From: Roseinatronobacter sp. S2
Lineage (GTDB): Bacteria > Pseudomonadota > Alphaproteobacteria > Rhodobacterales > Rhodobacteraceae
NCBI RefSeq assembly: GCF_029581395.1
Contig: NZ_CP121115.1
Location: 548,910 to 612,909, forward strand
Length of the DNA: 64,000 nt
Reading direction: 5' to 3'
Within the stretch, counting starts at the first letter, position 1. Each line of letters starts with the position of its first letter. Positions 36,969 to 46,641 of the stretch are shown in pieces. Position numbers and translations under genes: made by a program. The notes beneath the pieces are model-generated. The model ran no database searches. It had not been told where the DNA came from and saw only the letters and a program-made list of their open reading frames with translations.

Positions 36969-37667
36969 ATGGCCGTTGAAAGTTTCAACACACCTTCGGT
37001 AACGGAACTGGTTCCGCGGCAGTCAAGCCGACGCAGCCATGTCCTGTTTGTCGCGCTTCAGAAAGAGATCGTTCTGGGCGTGCTGCCGCCGGAACAGGCA
37101 TTGACCGAACTTGATCTTGCCCAGCGGTTTCAGTGCAGTCAGGGCACAGTGCGCGAAGCGTTGATGCAGTTGAACGAAGAAGGGCTGGTAAAGCGGCTGC
37201 CCAACAGGGGCACACATGTTGCCCCTTGCCATGCGGATGACGCGCGCGCCCTTCTGGGCCTGCGTCGCGCGGTGGAATGCGACCATCTGGATCGGGTGGT
37301 CGCGCGGGCTGATGACCGTTTGCGTGCTGATTTGGGTGATTTTCTGAATGCGATGCGCAATGCCGCGCGCGATGGCGATGAATATCTGTTGTCGGTATAT
37401 GACCGGGCCTTTCACACACGGCTGTTTGATGCTGCCGATCTGCCTTTGGTGGCGCCGATCCTGACCCGCTGCCTGATCCACAACCACCGGTTCAAAATCC
37501 TGAATTCGCGGCCCAACCGCGCGTTGGAGGAAACAGCAGAACGACATGTGCCGATCCTTGCGGCGCTGGATGCGCGTGACGTGGCGCAGTTGCGCAATCT
37601 GCTGGCCCATCATATTGCAACTATCGTGGATTTTGGTCCCGACCTGACCGGCGACGCCCCCGCATGA
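36969..37667 (+). CDS. GntR-family regulator (FadR/FCD type)
   Basis: A 232-residue regulator: winged helix at residues 18-82 (LTELDLAQRFQCSQGTVREA, then LMQLNEEGLVKRLPNRGTHV) and an all-helical FCD effector domain at 90-225, whose helices include YDRAFHTRLF and HHIATIVDF, with His residues of the kind that bind metal in this family. It overlaps the esterase start (ATGA). It likely senses a sugar acid or related ligand and controls both arms through the nested palindrome upstream. Confidence 0.92.
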   Translation: MAVESFNTPSVTELVPRQSSRRSHVLFVALQKEIVLGVLPPEQALTELDLAQRFQCSQGTVREALMQLNEEGLVKRLPNRGTHVAPCHADDARALLGLRRAVECDHLDRVVARADDRLRADLGDFLNAMRNAARDGDEYLLSVYDRAFHTRLFDAADLPLVAPILTRCLIHNHRFKILNSRPNRALEETAERHVPILAALDARDVAQLRNLLAHHIATIVDFGPDLTGDAPA

Positions 37668-38575
37668 ACGCCCCGTCCGACACCATGCGCGCTGTGCTGG
37701 CCCGTCTGGCACATGAAGACCGTGAACTGGCAGACCCGACGACACTGGATCCACAGCAGGGCCGGACGCTGGCCGCGCTTGCGAACCTGCGCTGGAACGA
37801 AGACCTGCCTGAAATGGCGGATGCACGCAATGTGATGCATGCTGGTGGTCTGCCTGCGCGTTGGGTCGTTCCCGCCAATGACAATGGACGCGATGCGATC
37901 TTGCATGTCCATGGCGGTGGCTGGGCCTTCTGCTCGCCCATCACGCATGAAGGCGCGGCGCGGCGTTTGGCGGTGGCCTGTGGCTGCCCGGTGCTGACCT
38001 TTGATTACCGCAAGTCGCCCGAACACCCCTGGCCCGCCGGGCTGGACGACGTGATTGACGCCTGGCATGCCCGTGACCCGGCGCGGCGCTGGTCCATTGC
38101 GGGCGACAGTGCAGGGGCGAATCTGGCGCTGTGTGCAATGCTGCGGCTGATTGCCGAAGGGGCCGCGCTGCCCGCGCAGGCGTTGCTGTTCTACGGTGTC
38201 TATGGTGCCGATTTTGAAACCGCATCCTATGTGGCCAATGCCGCCGGGCCGGGGCTGACACGGGCCAAGATGCAACGCTACTGGGACTGGTATGCACCGC
38301 AAGACCTGCGCAGCGACCCCGAAATTGCGCCGTTGCTGGCCGATGATCCAGCGATCGCCGCGCTGCCACCATTGTACCTGAATGCCGCCACCCTCGACCC
38401 GCTGCTGTCAGACAGCGAAAATCTGGTGGCGCGGTTGCGCGCCCTTGGGCGGGATGACCCGTTCGACAAGGTTGACGGGGTTGTTCACGGTTTCATGCAG
38501 ATGGGCCTTGTCCTGCCAGAGGCGCGCGAGGCTTTCGCGCGGGCAGGCAAGGTTTTTCGTGGGAGGAGCGCCTGA
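37664..38575 (+). CDS. Alpha/beta hydrolase, HSL-type esterase
   Basis: A 303-residue hormone-sensitive-lipase-family hydrolase: oxyanion motif HVHGGGWAFC (near residues 82-91), nucleophile elbow GDSAGAN (near 147-153), acid in the NAATLDPLLSDSE region and catalytic His in DGVVHGFMQMG. Cytosolic, no signal. Its coupling to GntR and position ahead of the binding protein suggest that it removes an ester group (for example acetyl) from the imported sugar. Confidence 0.9.
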   Translation: MNAPSDTMRAVLARLAHEDRELADPTTLDPQQGRTLAALANLRWNEDLPEMADARNVMHAGGLPARWVVPANDNGRDAILHVHGGGWAFCSPITHEGAARRLAVACGCPVLTFDYRKSPEHPWPAGLDDVIDAWHARDPARRWSIAGDSAGANLALCAMLRLIAEGAALPAQALLFYGVYGADFETASYVANAAGPGLTRAKMQRYWDWYAPQDLRSDPEIAPLLADDPAIAALPPLYLNAATLDPLLSDSENLVARLRALGRDDPFDKVDGVVHGFMQMGLVLPEAREAFARAGKVFRGRSA

Positions 38576-38602
38576 CAAGGGCGACAACAAGGGAGAAAGA
38601 CA

Positions 38603-39817
38603 ATGACTTTCAAGAAAACACTGGGGTTCGCCTCGGTTCTGGCACTGACCGCCGGGCTGGCCCATGCCGACAGCACGGTGCGGTTCTGGTACCATTTTGA
38701 CAACGCCGACAATCCGATGGATGAACTGGTCGCCGCGTTCGAAGAAGCCAATCCCGGGATCAAGATAGAAGCCGAGAATATTCCGTGGAACAGCTATTAC
38801 GACCAGCTTTATACCGCGATCATCGGTGGCAGCGCGCCTGATGCGGCAATGGTCAAGATGTTTGCCCAGCCCCGTCTGGTGGAAATGGGCGCACTGGAAC
38901 CCATTGGCGAGCGGATCGACGCATGGGAGGGCAAGGACGGGTTGCAGGACAACCTGCTGGAACTGACCCGCGCCGCAGATGGGCAGGCCTATTATCTGCC
39001 GGTTCAGTATGTGGTGTTATACCTGTATTACCGCCCCGACATGTTCGAGGAACTGGGCCTTTCTGTGCCGCAGACCTGTGACGAATTCCGCGATGTAGCG
39101 CGCGCGCTGACCCGTGACACCAATGGTGACGGCCAGATCAATGTCTACGGCTTCGGGTTCCGTGGTGCCGGTGGCGGGCATGACCACTGGGGCAGTTTCA
39201 CCCTTGGCCGCGAAGGCGTAAGCCTGACCGAAGGCCTGACATCAGAAGCCGGGATTGCGGGAACGCAATTCGTGGCTGATCTGTTCCGCGAAGACGGGGT
39301 ATTCCCGCCCTCGACCCCGAATGACGGGTTTCAGGAAATCATCGGCACGTTCAAGGCCGGACGCACAGCGATGACCATCCACCATATCGGTTCGGCCAAC
39401 GGCATGGTCGAGGCATTGGGCGACAACGTATCGGCCACTGTCGTGCCGGAATGTGGCGGCGGTCGCTGGACGGCATTTGGCGATGAAAGCACTGCCATTC
39501 TGTCCAGTGCCGAAGACAAGGATGCAGCGTGGAAATGGATTTCCTTCCTGTCCTCCGAAGGCAACAATGCCCTGTTCAACGAAGCGACCGGGCAATTGCC
39601 GGTGGTCAAGGCTGACACCGAAAGCTGGTCACTGCATCCGCAGCGTTTTGTGCAGGCCACAGTCGATTCACTGCCCTTTGCAGAATTGCTGCCAAACGTG
39701 CCCGAAACATCTGATTTCGTGAACACGGTCTGGGCCACAGCGATGCAGCGGGTTCTGATCGGCGACATCACGGCCGAACAGATGAACACGCAAATATCCG
39801 ATCTGTTCGCAAACTGA
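38603..39817 (+). CDS. Sugar ABC transporter substrate-binding protein
   Basis: A 404-residue family-1 binding protein with signal peptide MTFKKTLGFASVLALTAGLA, cleavage near AHA-DS; the mature part starts STVRFWYHFDNADNPMDELV. GGGAGAAAG precedes the ATG. Followed by a 12-bp stem-loop and two permeases. It delivers an unknown sugar to the 39898/40809 permeases. Confidence 0.92.
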   Translation: MTFKKTLGFASVLALTAGLAHADSTVRFWYHFDNADNPMDELVAAFEEANPGIKIEAENIPWNSYYDQLYTAIIGGSAPDAAMVKMFAQPRLVEMGALEPIGERIDAWEGKDGLQDNLLELTRAADGQAYYLPVQYVVLYLYYRPDMFEELGLSVPQTCDEFRDVARALTRDTNGDGQINVYGFGFRGAGGGHDHWGSFTLGREGVSLTEGLTSEAGIAGTQFVADLFREDGVFPPSTPNDGFQEIIGTFKAGRTAMTIHHIGSANGMVEALGDNVSATVVPECGGGRWTAFGDESTAILSSAEDKDAAWKWISFLSSEGNNALFNEATGQLPVVKADTESWSLHPQRFVQATVDSLPFAELLPNVPETSDFVNTVWATAMQRVLIGDITAEQMNTQISDLFAN

Positions 39818-39830
39818 CCCTTTGCTGATC

Positions 39831-39859
39831 TGACAGGGTGCCGCCTTGGTGCCCTGTCA
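39831..39859 (+). promoter_or_regulatory. Intercistronic stem-loop after binding-protein gene
   Basis: TGACAGGGTGCC, loop GCCTT, GGTGCCCTGTCA: a 12-bp stem with two G-U pairs, 13 bases after the stop codon and before the permease. No U-tract, so it is more likely mRNA protection or partial attenuation than full termination. Confidence 0.75.
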
Positions 39860-39897
39860 TTCCCTAGCGGCCCGATTCCCCGAGAGAGAGTGTGCAA

Positions 39898-40809
39898 ATG
39901 ACCCAGGCCGATGCCCCCGACACGCCGCACCGTCGCCCGCTTTCGCGGATCGTGTTGCCTTATGCGATGCTGTCACCTGCGGTGCTGGTTACACTAGCCA
40001 TCGTGTTCTTTCCTATGGTCCAGACCGTATGGATGAGTCTGCATGATTATGTGCTGTTCCGCCCTAATGACTTCAACTTTGTCGGGCTGAAAAACTTCCG
40101 CGCGGCCCTGAATGATGAAGTGTTCTGGATTTCGCTGCGCCATACCATCATCTGGATGGCGGCCACCATTCCCGCGCAGCTTCTGCTTGGGCTGGTCACG
40201 GCGCTTTTGCTGAACCAGCAATTCCCGTGGCGTCCTGTCGCGCGGGCGCTGGTCATCATTCCATGGGCGTTGCCGTCGGTGGTGATCGCGCTGATGTGGG
40301 TGTGGATTTATGACAGCAATTACGGCATCGCAAACGAGCTTTTGTTGCGGGTCGGGCTGATCCAGCGGGCAATCCCGTGGCTCGCTAATCCCGACACAGC
40401 GCTTGCGGCCATCATTCTGACGCTGACATGGCAGGGCTTTCCGTTCTTTGCGGTGATGATCCTTGCCGGTTTGCAGTCCATTCCAGGCAGCTACTACGAG
40501 GCCGCAAGCATCGACGGGGCAAGTGCATGGCGGCAGTTCTGGCACATCACCTTGCCGGGGATTTCCGGCGTGATCGTCACTGCGGTGTTGTTGCGCACAA
40601 TCTGGGTGGCCAACAGTTTTGACGTGATTTTTGTCATGACAGGCGGCGGGCCGGGTTATGCCACGCATACACTGCCGCTTTATGCCTTCATCAAGGCGCG
40701 CACCAATCTGGATTTCGGGTATGGATCGGCCATCGCCACCCTGTTTACACTAATGCTGATGGTGATTGTGTTGCTGTATCTGCGGCGCACAGCAAAGGCG
40801 GTGCAGTGA
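39898..40809 (+). CDS. Sugar ABC transporter permease (MalF-like)
   Basis: A 303-residue permease from the ATG at 39898 (GAGAGAGAG upstream), six helices, EAA loop YYEAASIDGASAWRQFWHIT then LPGIS. Its TGA overlaps the ATG of the next permease (TGATG). Confidence 0.92.
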   Translation: MTQADAPDTPHRRPLSRIVLPYAMLSPAVLVTLAIVFFPMVQTVWMSLHDYVLFRPNDFNFVGLKNFRAALNDEVFWISLRHTIIWMAATIPAQLLLGLVTALLLNQQFPWRPVARALVIIPWALPSVVIALMWVWIYDSNYGIANELLLRVGLIQRAIPWLANPDTALAAIILTLTWQGFPFFAVMILAGLQSIPGSYYEAASIDGASAWRQFWHITLPGISGVIVTAVLLRTIWVANSFDVIFVMTGGGPGYATHTLPLYAFIKARTNLDFGYGSAIATLFTLMLMVIVLLYLRRTAKAVQ

Positions 40810-41642
40810 TGGCACTTGGCAAACGATCAACCCTGCGCCGAATCCTGACAGTCGATCTGCCCATGCTGGCGATCCTGAGCTTCACGCTGGGGCCATATCT
40901 GTGGATGCTCATCACCTCGATCAGTCCTGAATCAACCTTGTTCACGGAAGGCCCGTCAATCTGGAACGCCACGATTGAAAACTACACCCGGTTGTTTGCG
41001 ACTGTGGGTTTTGCAGGCAACATGCTGGACAGTCTGATCGTTGCGCTTGGCACGGTGGCGGTGGGGCTGTCGCTGTCGGTGACTGCGGCCTATGCGTTCT
41101 CGCGGTTCAACTTTCGCGGCAAGCGCATCCTGATGGTGCAGTTCCTGCTGATCAACATGTTCCCGCTGGTGTTGCTGATCCTGCCGCTGTTCATATTGAT
41201 GCGGGTTCTGGGGCTGCTGGACACGCATCTTGCGCTGATCATCGCGAATTCCACTGTGGCCATTCCGTTTTCGGTGTGGATGATGGTCAGCTACATGAAC
41301 GGCATCCCTCGATCATTGGACGAAGCCGCGATGACGGATGGCTGCACCAGAATGCAGGCGCTGCGGCGTGTCATCCTGCCGCTGTGCCTGCCCGGTATCA
41401 TTGCCACCGGCATTTATATCTTCATCACATCATGGAACGAATACCTCTATGCGCTGACCCTTGGGGGGCGGAACGTGCGCACGATCACTGTCGCAGTCCA
41501 GACCTTGATTGGCGAATACGAAGTGCAATGGGGCCTGTTGACCTCGGGGGGCATTGTCGGTGCCCTGCCTGCGACAATCCTGTTCCTGCTGGTCCAGAAA
41601 CGCCTGATCTCGGGGCTGACGCAAGGCGCGGTCAAAGGCTGA
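40809..41642 (+). CDS. Sugar ABC transporter permease (MalG-like)
   Basis: A 277-residue permease with six helices and EAA loop [20 protein letters not shown] then LPLCLPG. An in-frame GTG directly precedes the ATG; the ATG overlapping the previous stop is preferred. Followed 17 bases later by the epimerase-like gene. Confidence 0.92.
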   Translation: MALGKRSTLRRILTVDLPMLAILSFTLGPYLWMLITSISPESTLFTEGPSIWNATIENYTRLFATVGFAGNMLDSLIVALGTVAVGLSLSVTAAYAFSRFNFRGKRILMVQFLLINMFPLVLLILPLFILMRVLGLLDTHLALIIANSTVAIPFSVWMMVSYMNGIPRSLDEAAMTDGCTRMQALRRVILPLCLPGIIATGIYIFITSWNEYLYALTLGGRNVRTITVAVQTLIGEYEVQWGLLTSGGIVGALPATILFLLVQKRLISGLTQGAVKG

Positions 41643-41659
41643 TAAGAAAAGGAAATACA

Positions 41660-42547
41660 GTGAAAAACCCCGTTGGCATTATTTCAATGCAATTCACCCG
41701 ACCGTTCACGGGCAAGGACCTTCATTACTTTGCAAAGGCCGCCGAAATTGGCTTCGATTTCATCGAACTTCTGGTGCCCGAACCCGAAGACAATCTGCCG
41801 CTGGCCGATGTCAAGGCGGCGGCGGCAGATGCGGGGGTGTTCATTGTGCTGGCTGCGCGCGTGAACCCACAGCGCAGCATCGCGTCAGAAGATGCGGCGA
41901 ACCGTCAGGGCGGCATCGATTATCTGAAACAGACCGTGGATGTGGCGGCAGATCTGGGTGCCACGATTATCGGCGGGCCGCTTTACGGTGAACCCATGGT
42001 CTTTGCGGGCCGCCCGCCAATGCCACGCAGCGATGATGACATTGCAGCGCGCGCCGCGCGCACCATTGACGGGCTGGCACGGGTGGCCCCTGTGGCACGC
42101 GCTGCGGGCGTGGTCCTTGGGTTGGAGCCGCTGAACCGGTTTGAAACCGACATCATATCTACCACGCGGCAAGCGGTGGAGGTGGTGGATGCGGTCAGCG
42201 ATGCCGGGCTGGGCATCATGCTTGACACGTTCCACATGAATATGGAGGAACGCTCGATCCCCGATGCGATCCGCCTTGCGGGCAACCGGATCGTGCATTT
42301 TCAGGCGAATGAAAACCACCGTGGCCATGCGGGCACAGGACATATTGACTGGCCTGCCGTCATGCGCGCGCTGCATCAGGTGGGGTATGGCGGACCGATC
42401 GCGCTGGAACCGTTCCGCCGCGCCGATGACAGGGTGGCCCTGCCGATTGCCCATTGGCGCGCCCCGCGAGAGGACGAGTCCGACAAGCTGCGCGCTGGTC
42501 TGGGTGTTATTCGTAACGCGCTGACCCTGGCGGAGGTGGACCAATGA
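41660..42547 (+). CDS. Sugar isomerase/ketose 3-epimerase-like TIM barrel
   Basis: A 295-residue AP-endonuclease-2-type barrel, starting with GTG at 41660 (AAAGGAAA upstream; sequence [20 protein letters not shown]). The motifs match D-tagatose/D-allulose 3-epimerases: [16 protein letters not shown] with the metal/catalytic Glu, [13 protein letters not shown] with metal Asp and His, [15 protein letters not shown], and IALEPFRR with the second Glu. It interconverts free ketoses at C3 using a divalent metal. ATGA overlap with the dehydrogenase suggests that the two act in sequence (oxidation and epimerisation of a sugar). Confidence 0.85.
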   Translation: MKNPVGIISMQFTRPFTGKDLHYFAKAAEIGFDFIELLVPEPEDNLPLADVKAAAADAGVFIVLAARVNPQRSIASEDAANRQGGIDYLKQTVDVAADLGATIIGGPLYGEPMVFAGRPPMPRSDDDIAARAARTIDGLARVAPVARAAGVVLGLEPLNRFETDIISTTRQAVEVVDAVSDAGLGIMLDTFHMNMEERSIPDAIRLAGNRIVHFQANENHRGHAGTGHIDWPAVMRALHQVGYGGPIALEPFRRADDRVALPIAHWRAPREDESDKLRAGLGVIRNALTLAEVDQ

Positions 42548-43539
42548 TCAACATCGGATGGATTGGCTGCGGCCGTCACGCGCGGCAGATGCTGTTGCCG
42601 CAGATGGGCCGCAATGGCATCCGCATCGCCGCCCTGTGTGACCGTGACGGTGACGCGCTGGCGCAAGCCGCCGCTGAATACGGTGTCACCGCGCTGCATT
42701 CGGATTTTCACGATCTGATCGCCACACCGGGGCTGGATGCTATCGGCATGGCCGTGGGGCCGGACCTTCATCATGCGGCGGCCCTTGCCGCACTGGCGCG
42801 GGGCCTGCCGGTATTCATGGAAAAACCCCCCGCCGCCGATTCCGCAGGCGCGCGCGAGATTGCACGCGCTGCGCAATCGGCGGGCAAGCCCGTGATCGTG
42901 GGGTTCATGAAGCGCTATTCCACCGGCAACCGCATTGCCAAGAACGTGCTGGTGGATGGCGGCTTTGGCCGCGTTCTGGGGATTACCGGTGCCTATATGA
43001 CCGCGCCGACCTATTTCGCGGGTGAACCGGATTACACCGGGTTTTTCCTGCATCATTGTGTCCACTACATGGACCTGATCCCGTGGTTTGCAGGTGAAGA
43101 TTTTGGTGACATGCAGGTGCGCAGCATATCCCCCCAACCCGGAAAACTGCTGTTGCACCTGAATTTCACCACTGCGGGCGGGGTGATCGGTAATGTGGTG
43201 ATGGGGACTGTGCAATCGCGCGGCACCCCGATGGAGGAGATCCGCATCATGGGCGACCATGCCCGCCTGCATGTGGATAACATCATCAATGTTGCGCTGT
43301 ATCGTGACCCGCCGTTCAAGGCAGATGATCCCGGTGCCACGCTGGACCCGGCCTGTGATACGCTAAGCTGGACGCCGAATTTTACTGCGGCCGCGAACGA
43401 GGATCACAAGGGCTATGGTGCCCTTCTGGCCGATGTGGGCGCGGCTTTCCGGGGCGAGATGCGGGACATCCCCGACATTGCCGATGGTGCGCGCGCCATG
43501 GAGCGGCTGGAGAGCATGATTGCAAGGATAAACGCCTGA
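42544..43539 (+). CDS. Gfo/Idh/MocA-family oxidoreductase
   Basis: A 331-residue NAD(P)-dependent sugar dehydrogenase-like protein. Residues 2-120 form a Rossmann domain ([24 protein letters not shown] near 97 is the EKP motif) and 125-300 the alpha/beta substrate domain with [13 protein letters not shown], containing the conserved Asp/His pair region. Last gene of the operon. Probable oxidation of a sugar or polyol; the substrate is unknown. Confidence 0.92.
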   Translation: MINIGWIGCGRHARQMLLPQMGRNGIRIAALCDRDGDALAQAAAEYGVTALHSDFHDLIATPGLDAIGMAVGPDLHHAAALAALARGLPVFMEKPPAADSAGAREIARAAQSAGKPVIVGFMKRYSTGNRIAKNVLVDGGFGRVLGITGAYMTAPTYFAGEPDYTGFFLHHCVHYMDLIPWFAGEDFGDMQVRSISPQPGKLLLHLNFTTAGGVIGNVVMGTVQSRGTPMEEIRIMGDHARLHVDNIINVALYRDPPFKADDPGATLDPACDTLSWTPNFTAAANEDHKGYGALLADVGAAFRGEMRDIPDIADGARAMERLESMIARINA

Positions 43540-43647
43540 GCCTCACGGTATCAGCAGTAGGCTACCTTTGTTGCAAGCTTTCAGTATATTTGCCACCTGT
43601 CAGATAGCGCAAGGACTGGGCGACAAGGCCACCGGCGTTTCCGAATG

Positions 43648-44580
43648 TCATGAAACACTGCGTAGCCTACGCGCAAGTGCGCGCGTGGCAGAACCTGTAT
43701 GGTTCAATTTGCGATAATACCCGATAGCTGGCAACGGCATACCCATATCTACGGGCAATTCCACCAACTCACCAGAATTTAACCAAGGCTGCATCGCGCT
43801 ACGCGGGACAAGGCATAGCATGCGACCAGTTTCCAACATGGCACATGTCAGAAGTGGAATGCGCGACATGATCGGCACCTGCTTGGTGTCCAACCACCCC
43901 CGGCGTAAAAGCAAATCGTCGAAACCATGACGGGCAATCGTAACAGGTTGATTGCTGAGCCACGTTTCATGGCGAAGTTCTTCGATGTCCAGCCCCTGTT
44001 TGCTTGCCAATGGATGCGTTCGGCCGGCAACTGTTACAAGCGCGTCGTCCAGGCATTCGGCGAACTGCCATCCTTCCGGAACAACTTCGCGCGCGCGACA
44101 GCAGATAAGATCAAATTCATCCATCGAAAACGCTTGATCCAATGACTGCCCCACGACACGTTCGACCGTAACCTTTACATTGGGGTAATCGACTGAAAAC
44201 TGGGGTAAGATGGAATGCAGAAGTGCCCCGGACCCAGCTACTGTTGCCGCGAGCCTTACAAGGCCGCCATCCTGAGCCTGCTGAGATGCGATCCGCGTCG
44301 CGGCCTCCTCGGTGGCGGTCAGTATCCTGCGCGCGACAGGCAGCAGGCCAATTGCAGCAGGGGTGGGAACCACACCGCGGGCGTGGCGCAGGTATAATTT
44401 AGTCTCCAGCAGGGCTTCCAGCTCGGCGACCAATTGGGACATAGCGGGTTGGGAAATGCCCATTGCCTGTGCAGCTTTGCTGATAGAACCCAAGTCATCG
44501 AGCATGACCAAGGCTTGCATATGTCGCAGGCGTGTCCGCGAAGTCAGGCGGTTAAGCAATATTTGCGCGGTCAAAGACAA
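43648..44580 (-). CDS. LysR-family transcriptional regulator
   Basis: A 310-residue LysR regulator: winged helix at residues 15-75 (RLRHMQALVMLDDLGSISKA, then AQAMGISQPAMSQLVAELEA) and an effector domain of the CbbR/GbpR-like type. Divergent from the tctC-led operon at 44680, with a 5-N7-5 dyad right at its start, so it probably activates that operon in response to the transported acid. Confidence 0.93.
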   Translation of the reverse strand: MSLTAQILLNRLTSRTRLRHMQALVMLDDLGSISKAAQAMGISQPAMSQLVAELEALLETKLYLRHARGVVPTPAAIGLLPVARRILTATEEAATRIASQQAQDGGLVRLAATVAGSGALLHSILPQFSVDYPNVKVTVERVVGQSLDQAFSMDEFDLICCRAREVVPEGWQFAECLDDALVTVAGRTHPLASKQGLDIEELRHETWLSNQPVTIARHGFDDLLLRRGWLDTKQVPIMSRIPLLTCAMLETGRMLCLVPRSAMQPWLNSGELVELPVDMGMPLPAIGYYRKLNHTGSATRALARRLRSVS

Positions 44581-44585
44581 GGTAT

Positions 44586-44602
44586 AAGCAACGCCTATGC
44601 TT
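44586..44602. promoter_or_regulatory. LysR-type binding dyad
   Basis: AAGCA-N7-TGCTT, a 17-bp interrupted dyad just upstream of the LysR start at 44580, in the divergent promoter region. Geometry and position suit a LysR site. Confidence 0.5.
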
Positions 44603-44679
44603 GATGGGTGTTTTTTATTTCTGAATTATGGATACTCTGCGCTAGCCTGCAAGTCGAGGAGAAATGGGAGGGAGTCTAA

Positions 44680-45687
44680 ATGCGCGATTTACATTCAGCG
44701 AAAACGACAGAGGGCGGGCGTGGTATAATGATAACATTATGCGCAACCGTACCCTTTTGGATGGGGGGTGCGATGCCACTCATGGCCGGGCAAGTCTGGC
44801 CCGAAGGCACCGTTCAGTTAATTGTGCCCGCCAGCCCCGGGGGCGGCACTGATGCCGCAGCACGAATTCTGGCGGAGCATTTCCAGAACGAAACCGGTGC
44901 ATCGGTCGTTGTTGTCAATACCCCGGGCGGGGGCGGGGCGGTCGCGGCAGAGCAGGTGCGCGGCGCGGCGCCAGATGGCCAGACCGTTTTGTTCTTTCAT
45001 ACCGGTTTGCTGTCCGCCTATCATACAGGGGGCTACGCGCATGATCCGTCAGAAGCCTTTGAAACGGCGGCCGTGATGCCAGTGGGTGGCAGCTATGCTC
45101 TGGCTGTCAATGCTGACGCACCCTGGCAAAGCGTCGAAGACCTGGTCGCCGCAAGCAAGGACGCGCCAAATTCATTGTCTTTGGGGATCCAGATGCGCGG
45201 TGCCACGCATTTCATGGCGGGTCTGTTTGCAAAGGATAGCGGCGCTGCATTGCGTCTGGTCGAGGCCGGGCCGGATGCGGATAAGCTGGTGCAGTTGCAG
45301 GGTGGACAAATATCGGCGGCATTAATCAACACACCGGGCACGCGCCAATATGTGGAGAATGGGGATCTTCGGGTTCTTGCAACCATTTCCGGGCATCCTG
45401 ACCGCGACCCGAATGTGCAAGAAATTCCGTCCCTGGCTGAGCTGGGATATGAAAATGCGGTTTACGGCCTGGATTTCTTCATCCTGACGCCTGCCGATAC
45501 GCCAGATGAGGTGCTGGCTGGAATTAATGCTGCTGTGGGTCATGCCCTTGCGGATGATAGCCTGTCCGAACGTTTTGAGAATATGGGCATGCCGCTTCAA
45601 TGGTTGCCACAAACAGACAGCCGAGAGCGCCTTCAGAATACATCCCGCATCGTGGCGGACGTAACTGCGCTTCTGGAGTTGAACTGA
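44680..45687 (+). CDS. Tct (Bug-type) substrate-binding protein TctC
   Basis: A 335-residue Bug-family binding protein. An unusually long leader (about 45 residues, hydrophobic IMITLCATVPFWMGGAMPLM) precedes the mature start VWPEGTVQLIVPASPGGGTD, whose PGGGTDAAARI is the ligand-carboxylate loop of the family. GGGAGG precedes the ATG. With the TctB and TctA genes at 47089 and 47551 it forms a tripartite tricarboxylate transporter. The hydrolase gene at 45799 and a tctC lobe lie between them. Confidence 0.9.
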   Translation: MRDLHSAKTTEGGRGIMITLCATVPFWMGGAMPLMAGQVWPEGTVQLIVPASPGGGTDAAARILAEHFQNETGASVVVVNTPGGGGAVAAEQVRGAAPDGQTVLFFHTGLLSAYHTGGYAHDPSEAFETAAVMPVGGSYALAVNADAPWQSVEDLVAASKDAPNSLSLGIQMRGATHFMAGLFAKDSGAALRLVEAGPDADKLVQLQGGQISAALINTPGTRQYVENGDLRVLATISGHPDRDPNVQEIPSLAELGYENAVYGLDFFILTPADTPDEVLAGINAAVGHALADDSLSERFENMGMPLQWLPQTDSRERLQNTSRIVADVTALLELN

Positions 45688-45730
45688 CACAGCACGCCCC
45701 GCTGATCCATTCACTTTGAACATAACGACT

Positions 45731-45752
45731 GTGTGGACCGGAAGGTCCACAC
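45731..45752 (+). promoter_or_regulatory. Intercistronic stem-loop after tctC
   Basis: GTGTGGACC, loop GGAA, GGTCCACAC: a perfect 9-bp stem closed by a GNRA-type tetraloop, 43 bases after the tctC stop and 46 before the hydrolase start. Confidence 0.8.
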
Positions 45753-45798
45753 AAACAACGGCTTGCAGCCATAATTTCTGCCAAACAGGACCAATCAA

Positions 45799-46641
45799 AT
45801 GAACATCCGTGCGCTTCCACCATTGCCAACAGACCCGCATGAATGCCTTGTTCAGGGATGTGATCGTCCCTGGGAAGTTGCGGTCGATCCGTTTCAGGTG
45901 GCGCCGCGCACCTGGTATGTCGGAAATAACTGGGTTGGGGCCTATCTGCTGGAAAGCAGCGCAGGTTTGATGCTGATTGATACGACAATGCAGCCGCAGG
46001 TCTATCTGGTTTTTGAAAGCATCAGAAAGCTTGGCTTTGATCCCGGACAGCTGAAACTTATTCTGGTGTCGCATATGCATTACGACCATCTTGGCGGTGT
46101 GCGTCCGCTTGTGGAAGCGACTGGTGCCAAAGTTATGATGAGCCGCGAAGATTGGACTTTTCTTCAAGAGCGCCCTGACCAGCTACTGAATTCGGGTCGC
46201 CCCTTCGGCGTGTTTACGCCGGATGCCTTCTATGACGACGCCACGCCGGTTGAATTGGGTGACCGGCAGGTCCGCACAATGCTGACACCGGGGCACACAC
46301 CGGGCACCACCAGTTTCTTCTTTGATACAACCGATAATGATGGGCAGTCAGTATTGTGTGGCCTGCATGGCGGCGTGGGCGTGATCACACTAACCGATGA
46401 ATGGTTGGCCGAACATGATCTGCCAGTCGCTTGGCGGCAGGATTACCTGAATTCCATGTTGGCCCTGCGTGAAATGCCGGTGGGGATCACTTTGGGGTCA
46501 CATCCGGCACAGGTCGGGATGATGGATCGTGTCGCCGAAATCAGTCCGGATCATAACCCGTTTGTTGATCCTGAAATATGGCCACGCCTGATTGACGGTC
46601 GCATAGCAATGATCCGCAAAATCATGGACCAGGAAGCATGA
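45799..46641 (+). CDS. Metallo-beta-lactamase-fold hydrolase
   Basis: A 280-residue MBL-fold enzyme with motif SHMHYDHLGG near residue 93 (H-x-H-x-D-H zinc site), LMLIDTTMQP near 56, the third His in GHTPGTTSFFF near 175 and GSHPAQ near 234. The layout resembles subclass B3-like environmental hydrolases, but the export signal of true B3 lactamases is absent. Sitting inside a Tct operon it more likely opens a lactone or thioester of the imported acid. Its stop overlaps the next start as ATGA. Confidence 0.88.
   Translation: MNIRALPPLPTDPHECLVQGCDRPWEVAVDPFQVAPRTWYVGNNWVGAYLLESSAGLMLIDTTMQPQVYLVFESIRKLGFDPGQLKLILVSHMHYDHLGGVRPLVEATGAKVMMSREDWTFLQERPDQLLNSGRPFGVFTPDAFYDDATPVELGDRQVRTMLTPGHTPGTTSFFFDTTDNDGQSVLCGLHGGVGVITLTDEWLAEHDLPVAWRQDYLNSMLALREMPVGITLGSHPAQVGMMDRVAEISPDHNPFVDPEIWPRLIDGRIAMIRKIMDQEA

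Noticed and set aside
45799..46641. Beta-lactam resistance gene
   Set aside because: The fold is metallo-beta-lactamase but there is no export signal and the gene is inside a Tct operon, so a catabolic hydrolase is more likely.
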